DNA of 64,000 nt. It comes from JACDAL01 sp963849115 (GTDB lineage: Bacteria; Actinomycetota; CADDZG01; WHSQ01). Shown here one piece after another: positions 51,376 to 61,358 of the stretch. Position 1 is the stretch's first letter. Each line of letters opens with the position of its first letter. A program made the translations under genes and the position numbers. The notes under the pieces were generated by a model, which searched no databases, had not been told where the DNA came from, and saw only the letters and a list, made by a program, of their open reading frames with translations. The stretch is from assembly GCA_963849115.1 (NCBI GenBank), contig CAWKGK010000001.1:1-64000 (forward strand), given 5' to 3'.

Positions 51376-52592
51376 CGGAGAAGCTCGGTTAGATCGATTT
51401 CCGCTGCTTCGAAGCGCTCAGGATGAGGAGGCCGATGGCCCGTCCACTCAAGCCCCGCCTGAGATCGCTCGAACAGCGACGTGGTTTCGATCCGGTCTGC
51501 CTCGATCCGCCCGGTCACACCCAGCACCTGCATCGTGCGCCGGCGGCCTTCTCGCTGGCCGAGATGAACGATCAGGTCGATCGCCGCGGCGACCGTGGGA
51601 ACGACGAACGAATGACTGACGTTCTCACCGGCAAGCAAAGGCAGCGTTTGGAGTTTTACGAGCGCTTCGTGGGCGCTGTTTGCATGTATGGAGGTCATCC
51701 CAGGGAACCCGGAGTTCAGGGCGACGAGTAGGTCAAATGCCTCCTTGCCCCGCACCTCCCCCACGATGATTCGATCCGGGCGCATTCGTAGGGCCTCGAC
51801 AACGAGTCGTCTGAGATCGATCTCACCCTTGCCCTCGAGGTTTGCTTGACGAGTCTGCAAGGAAACAACGTCGGGAAGCCCCACCTGAAGCTCGAACACC
51901 TCCTCGCAGGAGATGACGCGTTCGCTGCCTGGTACGCAGCCGGCGAGGCAGTTGAGCATCGTTGTCTTGCCGCTTTGGGTAGCTCCCGACACGACGATGT
52001 TCAGTCCTGCCCTGACCGATGCGTCCATGAACGCGGCGACGACTGGATCCAGGGAGCCAAGGCGCACAAGCTCTTCCAGGCGATGTGCGCGAACCACAAA
52101 CTTCCTCACGTTGATAGCCCAATGACGGCGCGTAATGTCGGGTATCACGACATGAAGCCGTGACCCATCGGGCAGTGTTGCGTCGACGAACGGAGTGGAG
52201 AGATCGAGTCGCCGTCCGCTGGTGCGAAGCATGCGTTCTACGAGGTCGCGTATCTCCTCCGGCTCAAGCGTCACATTCGTTAGCACATGACGGCCTCCGC
52301 GCGCGCAGAAGATGCTCGCCGGGGAGTTGATCCAGATCTCTTCTACTTCGGGATCGTCGATGAGCTCCTGAAGAGCGCCGAAGCCCGCAACGCGATCCAA
52401 CACCGCCTTTCGCACGGCCGCTCGATCGCGGATGATTGGAAGGTTGCTCGAGTGCATGCGGAGCTCGTACTCGCCCAAGACCTCGTCGACCAAGCGACCC
52501 ACCGAGGTAGATGAATCAGTGGCTGGATCGACTCCGCGTCGTCTGACGAGCTCGCGGACCTCCTCCTCGACGAGGACCAAAGCTTTTTCCAT
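51372..52592 (-). CDS. tadA: Tad/CpaF-type secretion ATPase TadA
   Basis: A 406-residue type II/IV secretion ATPase: an N-terminal domain (VDEVLGEYELRMHSSNLPII), Walker A in VVSGATQSGKTTMLNCLAGC, the Asp box, RMRPDRIIVGEVRGKEAFDL (Walker B) and MTSIHANSAHEALVKLQTLP (His box). It powers pilus assembly. It begins one base after the tadZ-like stop. Confidence 0.95.
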   Translation of the reverse strand: MEKALVLVEEEVRELVRRRGVDPATDSSTSVGRLVDEVLGEYELRMHSSNLPIIRDRAAVRKAVLDRVAGFGALQELIDDPEVEEIWINSPASIFCARGGRHVLTNVTLEPEEIRDLVERMLRTSGRRLDLSTPFVDATLPDGSRLHVVIPDITRRHWAINVRKFVVRAHRLEELVRLGSLDPVVAAFMDASVRAGLNIVVSGATQSGKTTMLNCLAGCVPGSERVISCEEVFELQVGLPDVVSLQTRQANLEGKGEIDLRRLVVEALRMRPDRIIVGEVRGKEAFDLLVALNSGFPGMTSIHANSAHEALVKLQTLPLLAGENVSHSFVVPTVAAAIDLIVHLGQREGRRRTMQVLGVTGRIEADRIETTSLFERSQAGLEWTGHRPPHPERFEAAEIDLTELLR

Positions 52593-53783
52593 CTATCGCC
52601 GGCCTGCCATCCTGGTGAGCACCCCCTGCGGAGGGACGACTGCTCCAACGGCCGCGGCCAGATCCCTGATTCCAGAAGGAAGCTCAAGGCTGCTCCACTT
52701 TCCGTTCTGCTCCAAGCGTTCCAGACACAGTTGAGGCCTGTCGAAGAGGACGGCCCCCACGCGCTTGCCCGTATGGCGCCGCACCAGCTCGGCGACCTCA
52801 TTCTCCTCACCACGGCGCACACGATTGAGCACCACGATCACGCGTTCTTCGGAACAGATCTGGGTGAGGCTCTCGAATCCCCACAGAAACGACTTGATAC
52901 CGAGGGCGTCGGCGCGCACCACTGCAACGACATGGTCGGCTGCAGCCGCGGCGGCGCGGGCCATGCGGTTGCGTCCCTCTCCCATCCCGGGATAGGGGGA
53001 AAGATCCGGTTCGAGACAGAAACCGACGTCGCAGACGGTGAAGGCGAAGAAGGACTGCGCCGCATCCAGCAGCCGGCGCCAGCCAAAGTCGGATACCTCC
53101 GCCCACAGCTCTGCTCTTGGCAGACCGGGAACCACTACCGGGCCCCCGGGGGCCGCGCGGCGCAAGTCTGAGGCCAGCGCTTGGGCATCGAAACCCTGCT
53201 TCGCCGCAGCGTTGGCGGCCCATACGACCGTGGGCAGCTCTTCGACGATCCCGAACGCCTGAAGGACATCTCCACCGTAGGGATCCGCATCGATCAGCAG
53301 CGTGTCCGGCGATCCACGGCTTATTTGGAGGGCGAGGCGAATCGCGATCATCGTGCGCCCCGGGGCGCCTTTAGGACCCCACACAGCAATCAGCCTGCCG
53401 CGCCGCGAGGAATGCTCAAGGCTTGCCGCCGGAGCAAGAGATTGTGTGCGGCAAGCAGCCACGATGTCATTGTCATCCTGCTCGGAGCCCAGCACCTTCA
53501 CGCCTCGAGAAGAGAGTTCGTGCACCGCTGCCGGGTCGTCGCTCACACCGACGATGCGAACGCCGGCGTCTGAAGCCTCTTGCATCGTCTGGGGGTCGAG
53601 CCAGGTAGGTGCCCCCACCGAGACGATTGCATCGAGCTCGAGTCCCCGAACTGCACCAAGCAACTCAACGCGGTCGAGACATCGCATGACGAGCTCGACC
53701 ACGGGATGGGATCCGAGGCGCACCGCGAGGGAGGGCTCCAGTTGTGGATCGCCGCTGAGGGTCACGACCCGCAGAGCCTTCAT
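52593..53783 (-). CDS. tadZ: TadZ/CpaE-like localisation ATPase
   Basis: 396 residues from ATG 53783, which overlaps the cpaB stop (ATGA). A receiver-like N-terminal domain (DAIVSVGAPTWLDPQTMQEA) precedes a MinD/ParA-like ATPase domain with a modified Walker A (AVWGPKGAPGRTMIAIRLAL), DTLLIDADPYGGDVLQAFG and FAFTVCDVGF. The P-loop has Arg for the second Lys (GAPGRT). It probably positions the Tad machine. Confidence 0.88.
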   Translation of the reverse strand: MKALRVVTLSGDPQLEPSLAVRLGSHPVVELVMRCLDRVELLGAVRGLELDAIVSVGAPTWLDPQTMQEASDAGVRIVGVSDDPAAVHELSSRGVKVLGSEQDDNDIVAACRTQSLAPAASLEHSSRRGRLIAVWGPKGAPGRTMIAIRLALQISRGSPDTLLIDADPYGGDVLQAFGIVEELPTVVWAANAAAKQGFDAQALASDLRRAAPGGPVVVPGLPRAELWAEVSDFGWRRLLDAAQSFFAFTVCDVGFCLEPDLSPYPGMGEGRNRMARAAAAAADHVVAVVRADALGIKSFLWGFESLTQICSEERVIVVLNRVRRGEENEVAELVRRHTGKRVGAVLFDRPQLCLERLEQNGKWSSLELPSGIRDLAAAVGAVVPPQGVLTRMAGRR

Positions 53784-54457
53784 TCGAAGTCGCCGGCTCG
53801 AATCGTGATGGTCGAGGGTCCTTCGGAGGGACCGACAGTGCGGACGACGTCTATCTCCCCGGTACGCAAGGCGAAGGCGACCGCAGCGGCCCGCCTGGGA
53901 GTTGCCGACACCACGATCCCCACAGCGGCTTCCCCGCCCACTACCAATCCCGACGCCTCGATGACGTCCGAGACTTCGGCGTTGCGCAATATCGATGTGG
54001 TACGGGCTCGTACATCGGCCGCATCGAATGTTGCGTAGACGTCGACTCGATCTCCCGGGCGAAGAGAGCCACCCACGGCGTGCTCGGGGCTCACCGGGAT
54101 GCTGATCGAGCTGATTCCCGAAGCCGATCCCGCGGGCGCAAGAGAGAGCGCGGGAAGAAGTTCCCCTTCGCGCAAGGAACGGGTCGTCAGCTCCCCTTTG
54201 ACCTCCGTGGCGGCGGGCGCGTAGCGAACCAGCAACGTCGACGGAAGCTTGACCGCGACGGGCTCCAGATCGGAAGGGGTCAAGGTGGAGTTCGCCGGAA
54301 GATCCCTCGCCGCCGCCCAGACCAGCGTGGTCGCGCGCGCCTCGTTCAACACTCGCTGGCCGCCGGCGAACGCGGCGCAGAAGAGTACGAGACCGAGAGC
54401 GCTCCTCAGGTTGATCCAGGCCGGTTTGGAGAGGCGGCGAGCTACCGGAACGTCCAC
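53780..54457 (-). CDS. cpaB: CpaB/RcpC-type SAF-domain pilus protein
   Basis: About 225 residues: one N-terminal membrane helix (LGLVLFCAAFAGGQRVLNEA), a SAF domain (WAAARDLPANSTLTPSDLEP; TTRSLREGELLPALSLAPAG) and a C-terminal RcpC-like part (LRPGDRVDVYATFDAADVRA). A GGGAGG lies upstream of TTG 54460 and GTG 54457. It is the first gene of the minus-strand Tad operon; SAF proteins of this group are thought to modulate the periplasmic portion. Confidence 0.87.
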   Translation of the reverse strand: MDVPVARRLSKPAWINLRSALGLVLFCAAFAGGQRVLNEARATTLVWAAARDLPANSTLTPSDLEPVAVKLPSTLLVRYAPAATEVKGELTTRSLREGELLPALSLAPAGSASGISSISIPVSPEHAVGGSLRPGDRVDVYATFDAADVRARTTSILRNAEVSDVIEASGLVVGGEAAVGIVVSATPRRAAAVAFALRTGEIDVVRTVGPSEGPSTITIRAGDFE

Positions 54458-54540
54458 CAACCCCGAGTCCTCCCGATGTCTGTGGACGCCAACGCACGCG
54501 AGTCCAGCCAAACAGAGGCTAGCTTTGCTAAGCTTCCGCT

Positions 54541-54813
54541 ATGAGCAAAATGCAAGACACCGGCGAGGGGCCCGGTGTCGCAGCCCGCTTCATGACTCTG
54601 GAGGAGGTCGCTACCTACCTCAACGTCAGCGTCGCGCAGGTCTACGCGTTGGTGAGAAGCCATGAGCTGCCGGCGATAAAACTTGGGGGCCGGGGCGTCT
54701 GGCGGATCGACAAGGAGCAGCTCGAAGCCTATCTCGAACGGCTCCACGCCGAGACCAAACAGTGGATCAGTACGCATCCGATGACCTCTCGAGCAGAAGA
54801 GTCATCTCTTTGA
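54541..54813 (+). CDS. MerR-like HTH (BldC / excisionase family) DNA-binding protein
   Basis: 90 residues: MTLEEVATYLNVSVAQVYAL, VRSHELPAIKLGGRGVWRID, KEQLEAYLERLHAE. This is the winged-helix HTH_17 domain shared by BldC and phage excisionases. Divergent position beside the Tad operon suggests a regulator of it. Its 3' end overlaps the convergent neighbour by 47 bases. Confidence 0.9.
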   Translation: MSKMQDTGEGPGVAARFMTLEEVATYLNVSVAQVYALVRSHELPAIKLGGRGVWRIDKEQLEAYLERLHAETKQWISTHPMTSRAEESSL

Positions 54814-55285
54814 GGGCGGCCCGGGGGACGTAGGTCGGCCCGGCCTTGGCCATCACGCAGAGATAATCTGAGCCCGCCTCGGCAAGCCTGCCCCGCAGCC
54901 CGCCGGCTGCAGTGACAACTTCTATGTAGGCGCCCAGGCGCGTCCAATCTCGGGCAAGCGTGATCAGGTCGCCATCGAAACGCCTCGCGACCACAGGCGA
55001 AGCCGTCGACTGGAACAGAGCGCTGTCCCAGGCAACGACCCTGGTCACCGGCTCACCCAACCCGCAGAAATCGTCGCCCACCAGAGTCACGGGATACCTG
55101 GCGCCCCCGGCCAGGTGCGCCTCGAGGCCGTCAGCTTGCTGAAGCAACTCGATCAGCGCTCGACCCTGACGAAGGCTGAGCGCCAGATCCGCTGCGGCCT
55201 CTTCCTCCGAGCGGGCTACTGCTGCCTCGAACGAGGCGGCCAGGCTCGTGAGAACTGGATCCAGCTCGGGAGGCTCAGCTCCCAT
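54767..55285 (-). CDS. Hypothetical protein convergent with the HTH gene
   Basis: 172 residues from ATG 55285 (MGAEPPELDPVLTSLAASFE). A helical, acidic N-terminal half (SEEEAAADLALSLRQGRALI) and a beta-rich C-terminal half (ARYPVTLVGDDFCGLGEPV; YIEVVTAAGGLRGRLAEAGS) that resembles a small SH3/Sm-like barrel. No family named. Proteins of this shape are common beside BldC-like genes in Actinomycetota. Confidence 0.65.
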   Translation of the reverse strand: MGAEPPELDPVLTSLAASFEAAVARSEEEAAADLALSLRQGRALIELLQQADGLEAHLAGGARYPVTLVGDDFCGLGEPVTRVVAWDSALFQSTASPVVARRFDGDLITLARDWTRLGAYIEVVTAAGGLRGRLAEAGSDYLCVMAKAGPTYVPRAALKEMTLLLERSSDAY

Positions 55286-55437
55286 TATCGATGCCCACCT
55301 TCTCCCAGAGAAAGGGTGATTCTTCCATACTTTCTCGCGACTCCAGTCATCAAGAGGAATTTCTTGACAACGGTTGATGCTCGATGCAAGCATACAGCCA
55401 ACAACGAATGCAAATGAGGCTAAACGGAGGCTACTAG

Positions 55438-56160
55438 ATGTTGCTGGAAGACACATGGGCAGAAGCGGTGTCCGCTCCATTGCTCGGGGCCTCTTGCTTC
55501 TGGGCGCTTCTGCGGATACTCACGTCGCTGCCCATGAGGCCGCGCAGAGCTTTCCCACGCACCCGCGCCCCGCGCCTGCGGACCCCTTTCACCTCGATTC
55601 TCAGCTGCGCGGCGACGCTTCTGAGCACACCTCCTGCCTTCTCGGCGGACCAGGCGCCCTCCCCCCGCCGGTCGGTCGAGCCCCCCTGGTCACGGACGAG
55701 CGGGTTCCCCCCTCTTCGCCCGCTCGTCCCGGCCAGGGCAATCGAACCACCCAATGATGAGGAAATTGTCGACCTCGACGGCTACGGAGCGGGCGCCTCC
55801 TACCGGCCGCTGCAACAACCGAACCCGGCCGCCCCGGGGAGTGGACACGGGCGCGAAGGACGGGGGCAAGGAACCCTTCTCTTTCCCAGCCGTGTCGAGC
55901 CCGGACCCCAACCCCCCGCAGTCACCGAGCAACCGAGCGATCCGCGTCCTGGTCCCTCAGGCGACTGCCGCGGGCGCTACCAAGTGGTTCCAGGCGACTC
56001 TCTGTGGACAATCGCCGGCAGGGTTCTCGACACAGACGATCCCCGGCTCATCGCCCGCTACTGGCCTCGCATACATCGCGCCAACCGCGACCTGATCGGA
56101 GCGACTCCGAACCTCATCAGGCCCGGGTGGGTGCTCGAGCTGCCGCCGGAATGCGAATGA
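55438..56160 (+). CDS. LysM-domain envelope protein
   Basis: 240 residues. Two possible hydrophobic stretches in the first 70 residues, a long Pro/Arg-rich low-complexity linker, and a C-terminal LysM-like domain (GRYQVVPGDSLWTIAGRVLD; IARYWPRIHRANRDLIGATP; NLIRPGWVLELPP). LysM binds peptidoglycan. In Actinomycetota such proteins often accompany Tad loci. The start is uncertain because the N-terminal region is atypical. Confidence 0.75.
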   Translation: MLLEDTWAEAVSAPLLGASCFWALLRILTSLPMRPRRAFPRTRAPRLRTPFTSILSCAATLLSTPPAFSADQAPSPRRSVEPPWSRTSGFPPLRPLVPARAIEPPNDEEIVDLDGYGAGASYRPLQQPNPAAPGSGHGREGRGQGTLLFPSRVEPGPQPPAVTEQPSDPRPGPSGDCRGRYQVVPGDSLWTIAGRVLDTDDPRLIARYWPRIHRANRDLIGATPNLIRPGWVLELPPECE

Positions 56161-56624
56161 CGTGGTGGTCGGCAGACCCGGACACGCGGCGCCCCCTTCC
56201 CCATCATCCTGCAGGTCGTCGCCCGAGTCGGCCCTGGGGGCGCGGCCTCATCCGGCTAGGCGATGACCTGCCAGGATGGCGATAGGTGACTAAAGTATGT
56301 GAAAGGAGGACGTTCTCGTTCGAGAGGATTGCCTCCGATGCCTTGCGCGAAAAGGAAGCAGCGGGATCCGCAATGCAGCTTTGCATCCCTGCCCACACGC
56401 GATGTGGGTACAGGCTCAATGTAGGCGGACCAACATGGGGAGGCACCTGTGCCGCTTGGCGTAGCGCCGGTTAGCATTTCGGCAATGGAGTCGCGACGAC
56501 CCCCCAAGCCGGGCCGCCTGCCGGCCTACGACCGCTGTGACGAGGAAGACCCAGCGGACTGACGCCCGCGCGTCAACCACGCAATAGGTCCGTCCTCACC
56601 ACTCCTATTCAGGAGGTCACGGTC
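56161..56624. other. Non-coding stretch before DMT transporter gene
   Basis: About 460 bases. It contains one copy of a hairpin-bearing 40-base repeat (56381-56420) and a good Shine-Dalgarno for the following gene (AGGAGG near 56610). A 25-codon frame at about 56484-56561 (MESRRPPKPGRLPAYDRCDE) is possible but unsupported. Confidence 0.4.
56381..56420. repeat. 40-base imperfect direct repeat with CCCACA/TGTGGG hairpin, copy 1
   Basis: The 40 bases match 58001-58040 at about 30 positions without gaps. The core is CCCACA-CGCGA-TGTGGG here and CCACA-CCCCA-TGTGG there. The copies flank the DMT transporter and zinc-ribbon genes. Confidence 0.55.
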
Positions 56625-57575
56625 ATGCCCAACCACCCCGTATATAGCCGCGTCCCTATGTTGGTCGCGGCCACCGCCTGTTGGGGAGTCGGGACCGTCG
56701 TCACCAAGCAAGTCCTCGGCGACGTTGCTCCGCTCACCCTCCTGCCCATTCAACTCGCCGCCAGCTGCCTGCTGCTCGCCGCAGTCGCCGTACTTGCCGG
56801 CACCCGGCGCGCCCGCAGCGATCGGTTCAGGTGGTCACTCCAGACACGCAGGCTCGCCGCCCTCGGCGTCCTTAACCCCGGCCTCGCATACGCCCTCGGC
56901 CTCCTCGGCCTGACCTCCATTAGCGCCAGCATGTCGGTGCTCCTTTGGGCAGCCGAACCCGTCCTCATCCTGCTGCTTGCGGCTGTCTTGCTCCGTGAGC
57001 ACATCCCGGCAGCCCTCGCCGCCGCTCTCGGAACTGCGGTCGTCGGAGTACTCCTGGTCGTCTATCAGCCCGGCACCGCCGGCGACGCCGCCGGAGTCGC
57101 CCTTACCGTGTCCGCGGTCGGCGCATGCGCCCTTTACACCGTGCTCACGCGCCGCCTACTCCTCGACGACGAGTCTCTGCCTCTTGTGCTGGCACAACAA
57201 GTCGCGGCGCTCGTGTTCGCAATGCTACTTGCCACGGCGGTGCAATTGGCCACCGGCAACGGATGGTCGATAGGAAACCTGCCGAGCGCAACATGGGTCG
57301 CCGCGGCGGCATCGGGGGTTCTCTATTACGGGCTTGCATTCTGGTTCTATCTCGCCGCCCTGCGCCAGGTACCCGCATCCGTAGCCGGCGCCTTCTTGCC
57401 ACTCATCCCTGTCTTCGGTGTCGCGGCGGGCTACCTCGTCGGGGAACGGCTCGCGGGCCGTCAATGGACAGGCGCGGCCATCGTCGTCCTCGCTACGGTA
57501 GCGGTTGCCGTCCAGCAGACTCGAGGCGAGCAGACCGTGAGGGCACATCGCTCCTTTGGGGTACGGAATCCCTAG
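56625..57575 (+). CDS. EamA/DMT-family transporter
   Basis: A 316-residue protein with ten predicted membrane helices in two EamA repeats: VAATACWGVGTVVTKQVLGD and LTSISASMSVLLWAAEPVLI in the first, AVGACALYTVLTRRLLLDDE and AALRQVPASVAGAFLPLIPV in the second. Family members export amino acids, nucleobases or drugs; substrate unknown. AGGAGG lies 8-10 bases upstream of the ATG. Confidence 0.92.
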   Translation: MPNHPVYSRVPMLVAATACWGVGTVVTKQVLGDVAPLTLLPIQLAASCLLLAAVAVLAGTRRARSDRFRWSLQTRRLAALGVLNPGLAYALGLLGLTSISASMSVLLWAAEPVLILLLAAVLLREHIPAALAAALGTAVVGVLLVVYQPGTAGDAAGVALTVSAVGACALYTVLTRRLLLDDESLPLVLAQQVAALVFAMLLATAVQLATGNGWSIGNLPSATWVAAAASGVLYYGLAFWFYLAALRQVPASVAGAFLPLIPVFGVAAGYLVGERLAGRQWTGAAIVVLATVAVAVQQTRGEQTVRAHRSFGVRNP

Positions 57576-57649
57576 TCTCAAGGCGCGTCGCGAGCCTTCA
57601 ACTATGCGAGCGAGCGACTGCATTCGCGGGCTCTAGTGTGATCGCTCTC

Positions 57650-57964
57650 ATGTTAGTGACCAGAAGACAGAGCCTCAAGGGCACGGACCTCGACGGCGAG
57701 CCGGTGACCATGTCGCTCGTAGTGGCGAAGAAGCTGTATCGCTGCCCCGGCTGTGGTGAGCGAATCGAGGTCGGCAGTGAGCACGTCCTCGTCCGCCACG
57801 AAACCCTCTCCCAACACCAGCACTGGCACCACTCCTGCGCCGCCGACATGGCGCGGCGCGAGCTCAGAGGCTTGAGAGAAGTGGCGGCCGAGCGTTCGCA
57901 ACTCTCCCCCGGTGCCCGCCGGCAGGCCGCGCTAAGAAGACGACGCGGAGAGGGTCGCCGCTAG
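57650..57964 (+). CDS. Zinc-binding protein with CPxCxxxI motif
   Basis: 104 residues: VVAKKLYRCPGCGERIEVGS, HVLVRHETLSQHQHWHHSCA and a basic C-terminal tail (RRQAALRRRRGEGRR). CPGC plus HWHxxC is the pattern of a small zinc-finger family common in Actinomycetota and often misnamed ATP/GTP-binding. Nucleic-acid binding is plausible. It is convergent with the 16S gene. Confidence 0.75.
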   Translation: MLVTRRQSLKGTDLDGEPVTMSLVVAKKLYRCPGCGERIEVGSEHVLVRHETLSQHQHWHHSCAADMARRELRGLREVAAERSQLSPGARRQAALRRRRGEGRR

Positions 57965-58000
57965 CGACTTCCGTGCGAAATGAGTCACGCAGCACGAACT

Positions 58001-58040
58001 TTGGATCCCTAGCCACACCCCATGTGGGTAGAACGCCAAT
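58001..58040. repeat. 40-base imperfect direct repeat with hairpin, copy 2
   Basis: Partner of 56381-56420. It begins TTGGATCCCTAGCCACACCC and contains CATGTGGGTA. It lies 20 bases beyond the 3' arm of the 16S processing stem, so on the minus strand its hairpin would be a possible end point for the 16S transcript, although no T-run follows. Confidence 0.5.
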
Positions 58041-58059
58041 CTTGCCTAGAGTCATCCCC

Positions 58060-58083
58060 GAGAGCTCAATAGTGTGCCTGCCG
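58060..58083 (-). other. 3' arm of the 16S rRNA processing stem
   Basis: These 24 bases are complementary to 59841-59864 with a single mismatch. In the transcript the two arms bracket the 16S gene and would form the long duplex cut by RNase III. Confidence 0.8.
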
Positions 58084-58120
58084 GAGGAGATCAATGTCTT
58101 CAACTAGGAGTCTTAATGCT

Positions 58121-59657
<1,537 letters not shown>

Positions 59658-59677
59658 AATTGAACCCGGAGAACGCT

Positions 59678-59760
59678 TGAACCTCGAAGGTTCAGACGTA
59701 TTTCCGAATTTATTTCATTGGTACGTCCGTCAAAGCACTCACAAGCGCCGAAGCGCTTGT
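59678..59760 (-). other. Hairpins in the 16S leader
   Basis: TGAACCT-CGA-AGGTTCA (59678-59694) and ACAAGCGC-CGAA-GCGCTTGT (59741-59760) are perfect stems between the processing stem and the 16S 5' end. A possible promoter TTGACG with AAATTC 16 bases further lies between them, but it would exclude the processing stem. Confidence 0.5.
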
Positions 59761-59840
59761 TCGTCCTTGACGTGGGTCCACTGATCTCCGATCAACCCAC
59801 ACATTGCGACGATCGCCTAGACGACCGACTGCGAGTTTCT

Positions 59841-59864
59841 CGGCAGGCACACTATTCAGCTCTC
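59841..59864 (-). other. 5' arm of the 16S processing stem with boxA-like motif
   Basis: Complementary to 58060-58083 over 24 bases with one mismatch. In the transcript it reads GAGAGCTGAATAGTGTGCCT and, just upstream, CTCCTTGAGAG, resembling the boxA-type antitermination motif of actinobacterial rRNA leaders. Confidence 0.75.
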
Positions 59865-59890
59865 AAGGAGCGACTTCTTCCCCGGACAAG

Positions 59891-59920
59891 CAAAAACGCC
59901 GGTCCCAAGAGGCACCGGCG
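59891..59920 (-). terminator. Rho-independent terminator between tyrS and 16S
   Basis: On the minus strand CGCCGGTGCC-TCTT-GGGACCGGCG (one mismatch) is followed by TTTTT (59892-59896). It lies about 185 bases beyond the tyrS stop. Because the boxA-like motif follows immediately, it could be an rRNA leader attenuator instead of a simple tyrS terminator. Confidence 0.75.
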
Positions 59921-60103
59921 AGTCATCTAGCTACCTGTTCGATTTCCTCAGGTGCCTATGGATAACTCCCTTGTCCTCTCGGGGGAACCCCGCCTCGATC
60001 GCTTCTCGATGAAGGCTCCCATTCCAACGTTCTTGCCGTGGGGCACAGATGAATCTACCAGCATCGGCGTTGGGGGTCAAACCCTTCCTGCAGGTAGATG
60101 ACC
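59921..60103. other. Non-coding stretch downstream of tyrS
   Basis: About 180 bases before the terminator. If the 16S precursor starts upstream of its processing stem, its promoter should be here. I see no convincing -35/-10 pair. Confidence 0.35.
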
Positions 60104-61300
60104 TCAGCGCAGACGCACGAACCGCCGCTTACCCACCTGGAGGAGTGCTCCTGCGGCCTCCGCGGCAGGCAACTCCTCGGCCCCCACCGTCTTGCCGTCC
60201 AGCCTCACACCGCCCTGGGCGATCAACCTGCGGGCCTCGGCACGCGACGCGGCCAGACCCAGAAGCGCCAAGGCGCGCGAGAGATCCAGCTGATCGCCCC
60301 TGAGGGCCCCGGGCGGGATGGCGGCCTCCGCCACGTCCTCGGGCGCCTCACGAAGCTTGAACTGCCGGTCGAAGGCGGCCTCGGCCCCCGTCGCCGCCTC
60401 CGGCCCGGCGTAGAGCTCGACCACCGCTCGCGCCACCCGCCGTTTCGCCCCGGCCGCCGGCGGTCCCCCCGCGATTGCGGCGTCCCCCAGCGCATCCGCC
60501 TCCTCCGCGGTCAGCTCGGCCGCCAGCAACGCGTACTGCCGCACGAGATGGTCGGGGATGCTCATGAGCTGGCCGAACATCTCTTGGGGCTGCTCCCTGA
60601 TGCCGACGAAGTTACCGAGCGACTGCGACATCTTGGCGGAGCCGTCGAGGCCCACCAACAGCGGCATCGTTAGCGCTACCTGCGGCTCCTGGCCGTGGGC
60701 CTTCTGCAGGTCGCGCGCCATCAGGAGATTGAAGAGCTGGTCGGTGCCGCCGAGCTCTACGTCGGCTTCGATCGCGACGGAGTCATATCCCTGCAGCAAG
60801 GGATACATGAACTCGATCATGGAGATCGGCCGGTTGGCCTTGAAACGGGCGGAGAAGTCCTCTCGCTCGAGCATCTGAGCAACGGTGGTGCTGGAGGTCA
60901 GCTTCAGTACCTCGCCCAGGTCCAGGCTCTCGAGCCACTCCGAGTTGCACCGCACCTCGAGGTTGTCCTCCGAAAGGATGTCGAGCAGCTGATCGACGCA
61001 CGCCTCAGCGTTGGCAGAAACCTGCTCCAGAGACAGTTGGGGCCGCGTCTCTGACTTGCCCGAGGGATCGCCGATGCGTGCCGTGAAGTCGCCGATGATG
61101 AGCACCGCGGTGTGGCCCTCGTCCTGGAAGCGCCGCAGCCTACGCAGCGGCACGGCCCATCCCAGCGTGATCTCCCGTGCGGTGGGATCGACCCCGAGCT
61201 TCACCCGCAAGCGCTTGCCCCCCTCGATCCGGGCCTGGAGGTGCTGGCCGGTGATGACGTGCTCGGCGTTCGAGATCAGGCGTTCGTAGGCGGTGCTCAT
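60104..61300 (-). CDS. tyrS: Tyrosyl-tRNA synthetase
   Basis: 398 residues from ATG 61300 (MSTAYERLISNAEHVITGQH). Class I fold: KLGVDPTAREITLGWAVPLR (HIGH region, residues about 36-52), IIGDFTARIGDPSGKSETRP, YPLLQGYDSVAIEADVELGG, TDQLFNLLMARDLQKAHGQE and the KMSKS region SAKMSQSLGNFVGI (residues 223-227), then a C-terminal S4 domain (ALALLGLAASRAEARRLIAQ). Both signatures deviate: TLGW for HxGH and KMSQS for KMSKS. It charges tRNA-Tyr. It is divergent from the PBP gene. Confidence 0.94.
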   Translation of the reverse strand: MSTAYERLISNAEHVITGQHLQARIEGGKRLRVKLGVDPTAREITLGWAVPLRRLRRFQDEGHTAVLIIGDFTARIGDPSGKSETRPQLSLEQVSANAEACVDQLLDILSEDNLEVRCNSEWLESLDLGEVLKLTSSTTVAQMLEREDFSARFKANRPISMIEFMYPLLQGYDSVAIEADVELGGTDQLFNLLMARDLQKAHGQEPQVALTMPLLVGLDGSAKMSQSLGNFVGIREQPQEMFGQLMSIPDHLVRQYALLAAELTAEEADALGDAAIAGGPPAAGAKRRVARAVVELYAGPEAATGAEAAFDRQFKLREAPEDVAEAAIPPGALRGDQLDLSRALALLGLAASRAEARRLIAQGGVRLDGKTVGAEELPAAEAAGALLQVGKRRFVRLR

Positions 61301-61358
61301 GAGGCGCGAATGGTATTCCACGACCGAAACGGGCGACACCGGTAAACTAGCTGGTTCC

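Noticed and set aside
59700..59740. TTGACG / AAATTC as the rrs promoter
   Set aside because: Spacing is tolerable, but a start here would leave out the 5' arm of the processing stem, which has a near-perfect partner after the gene; kept only as an alternative.
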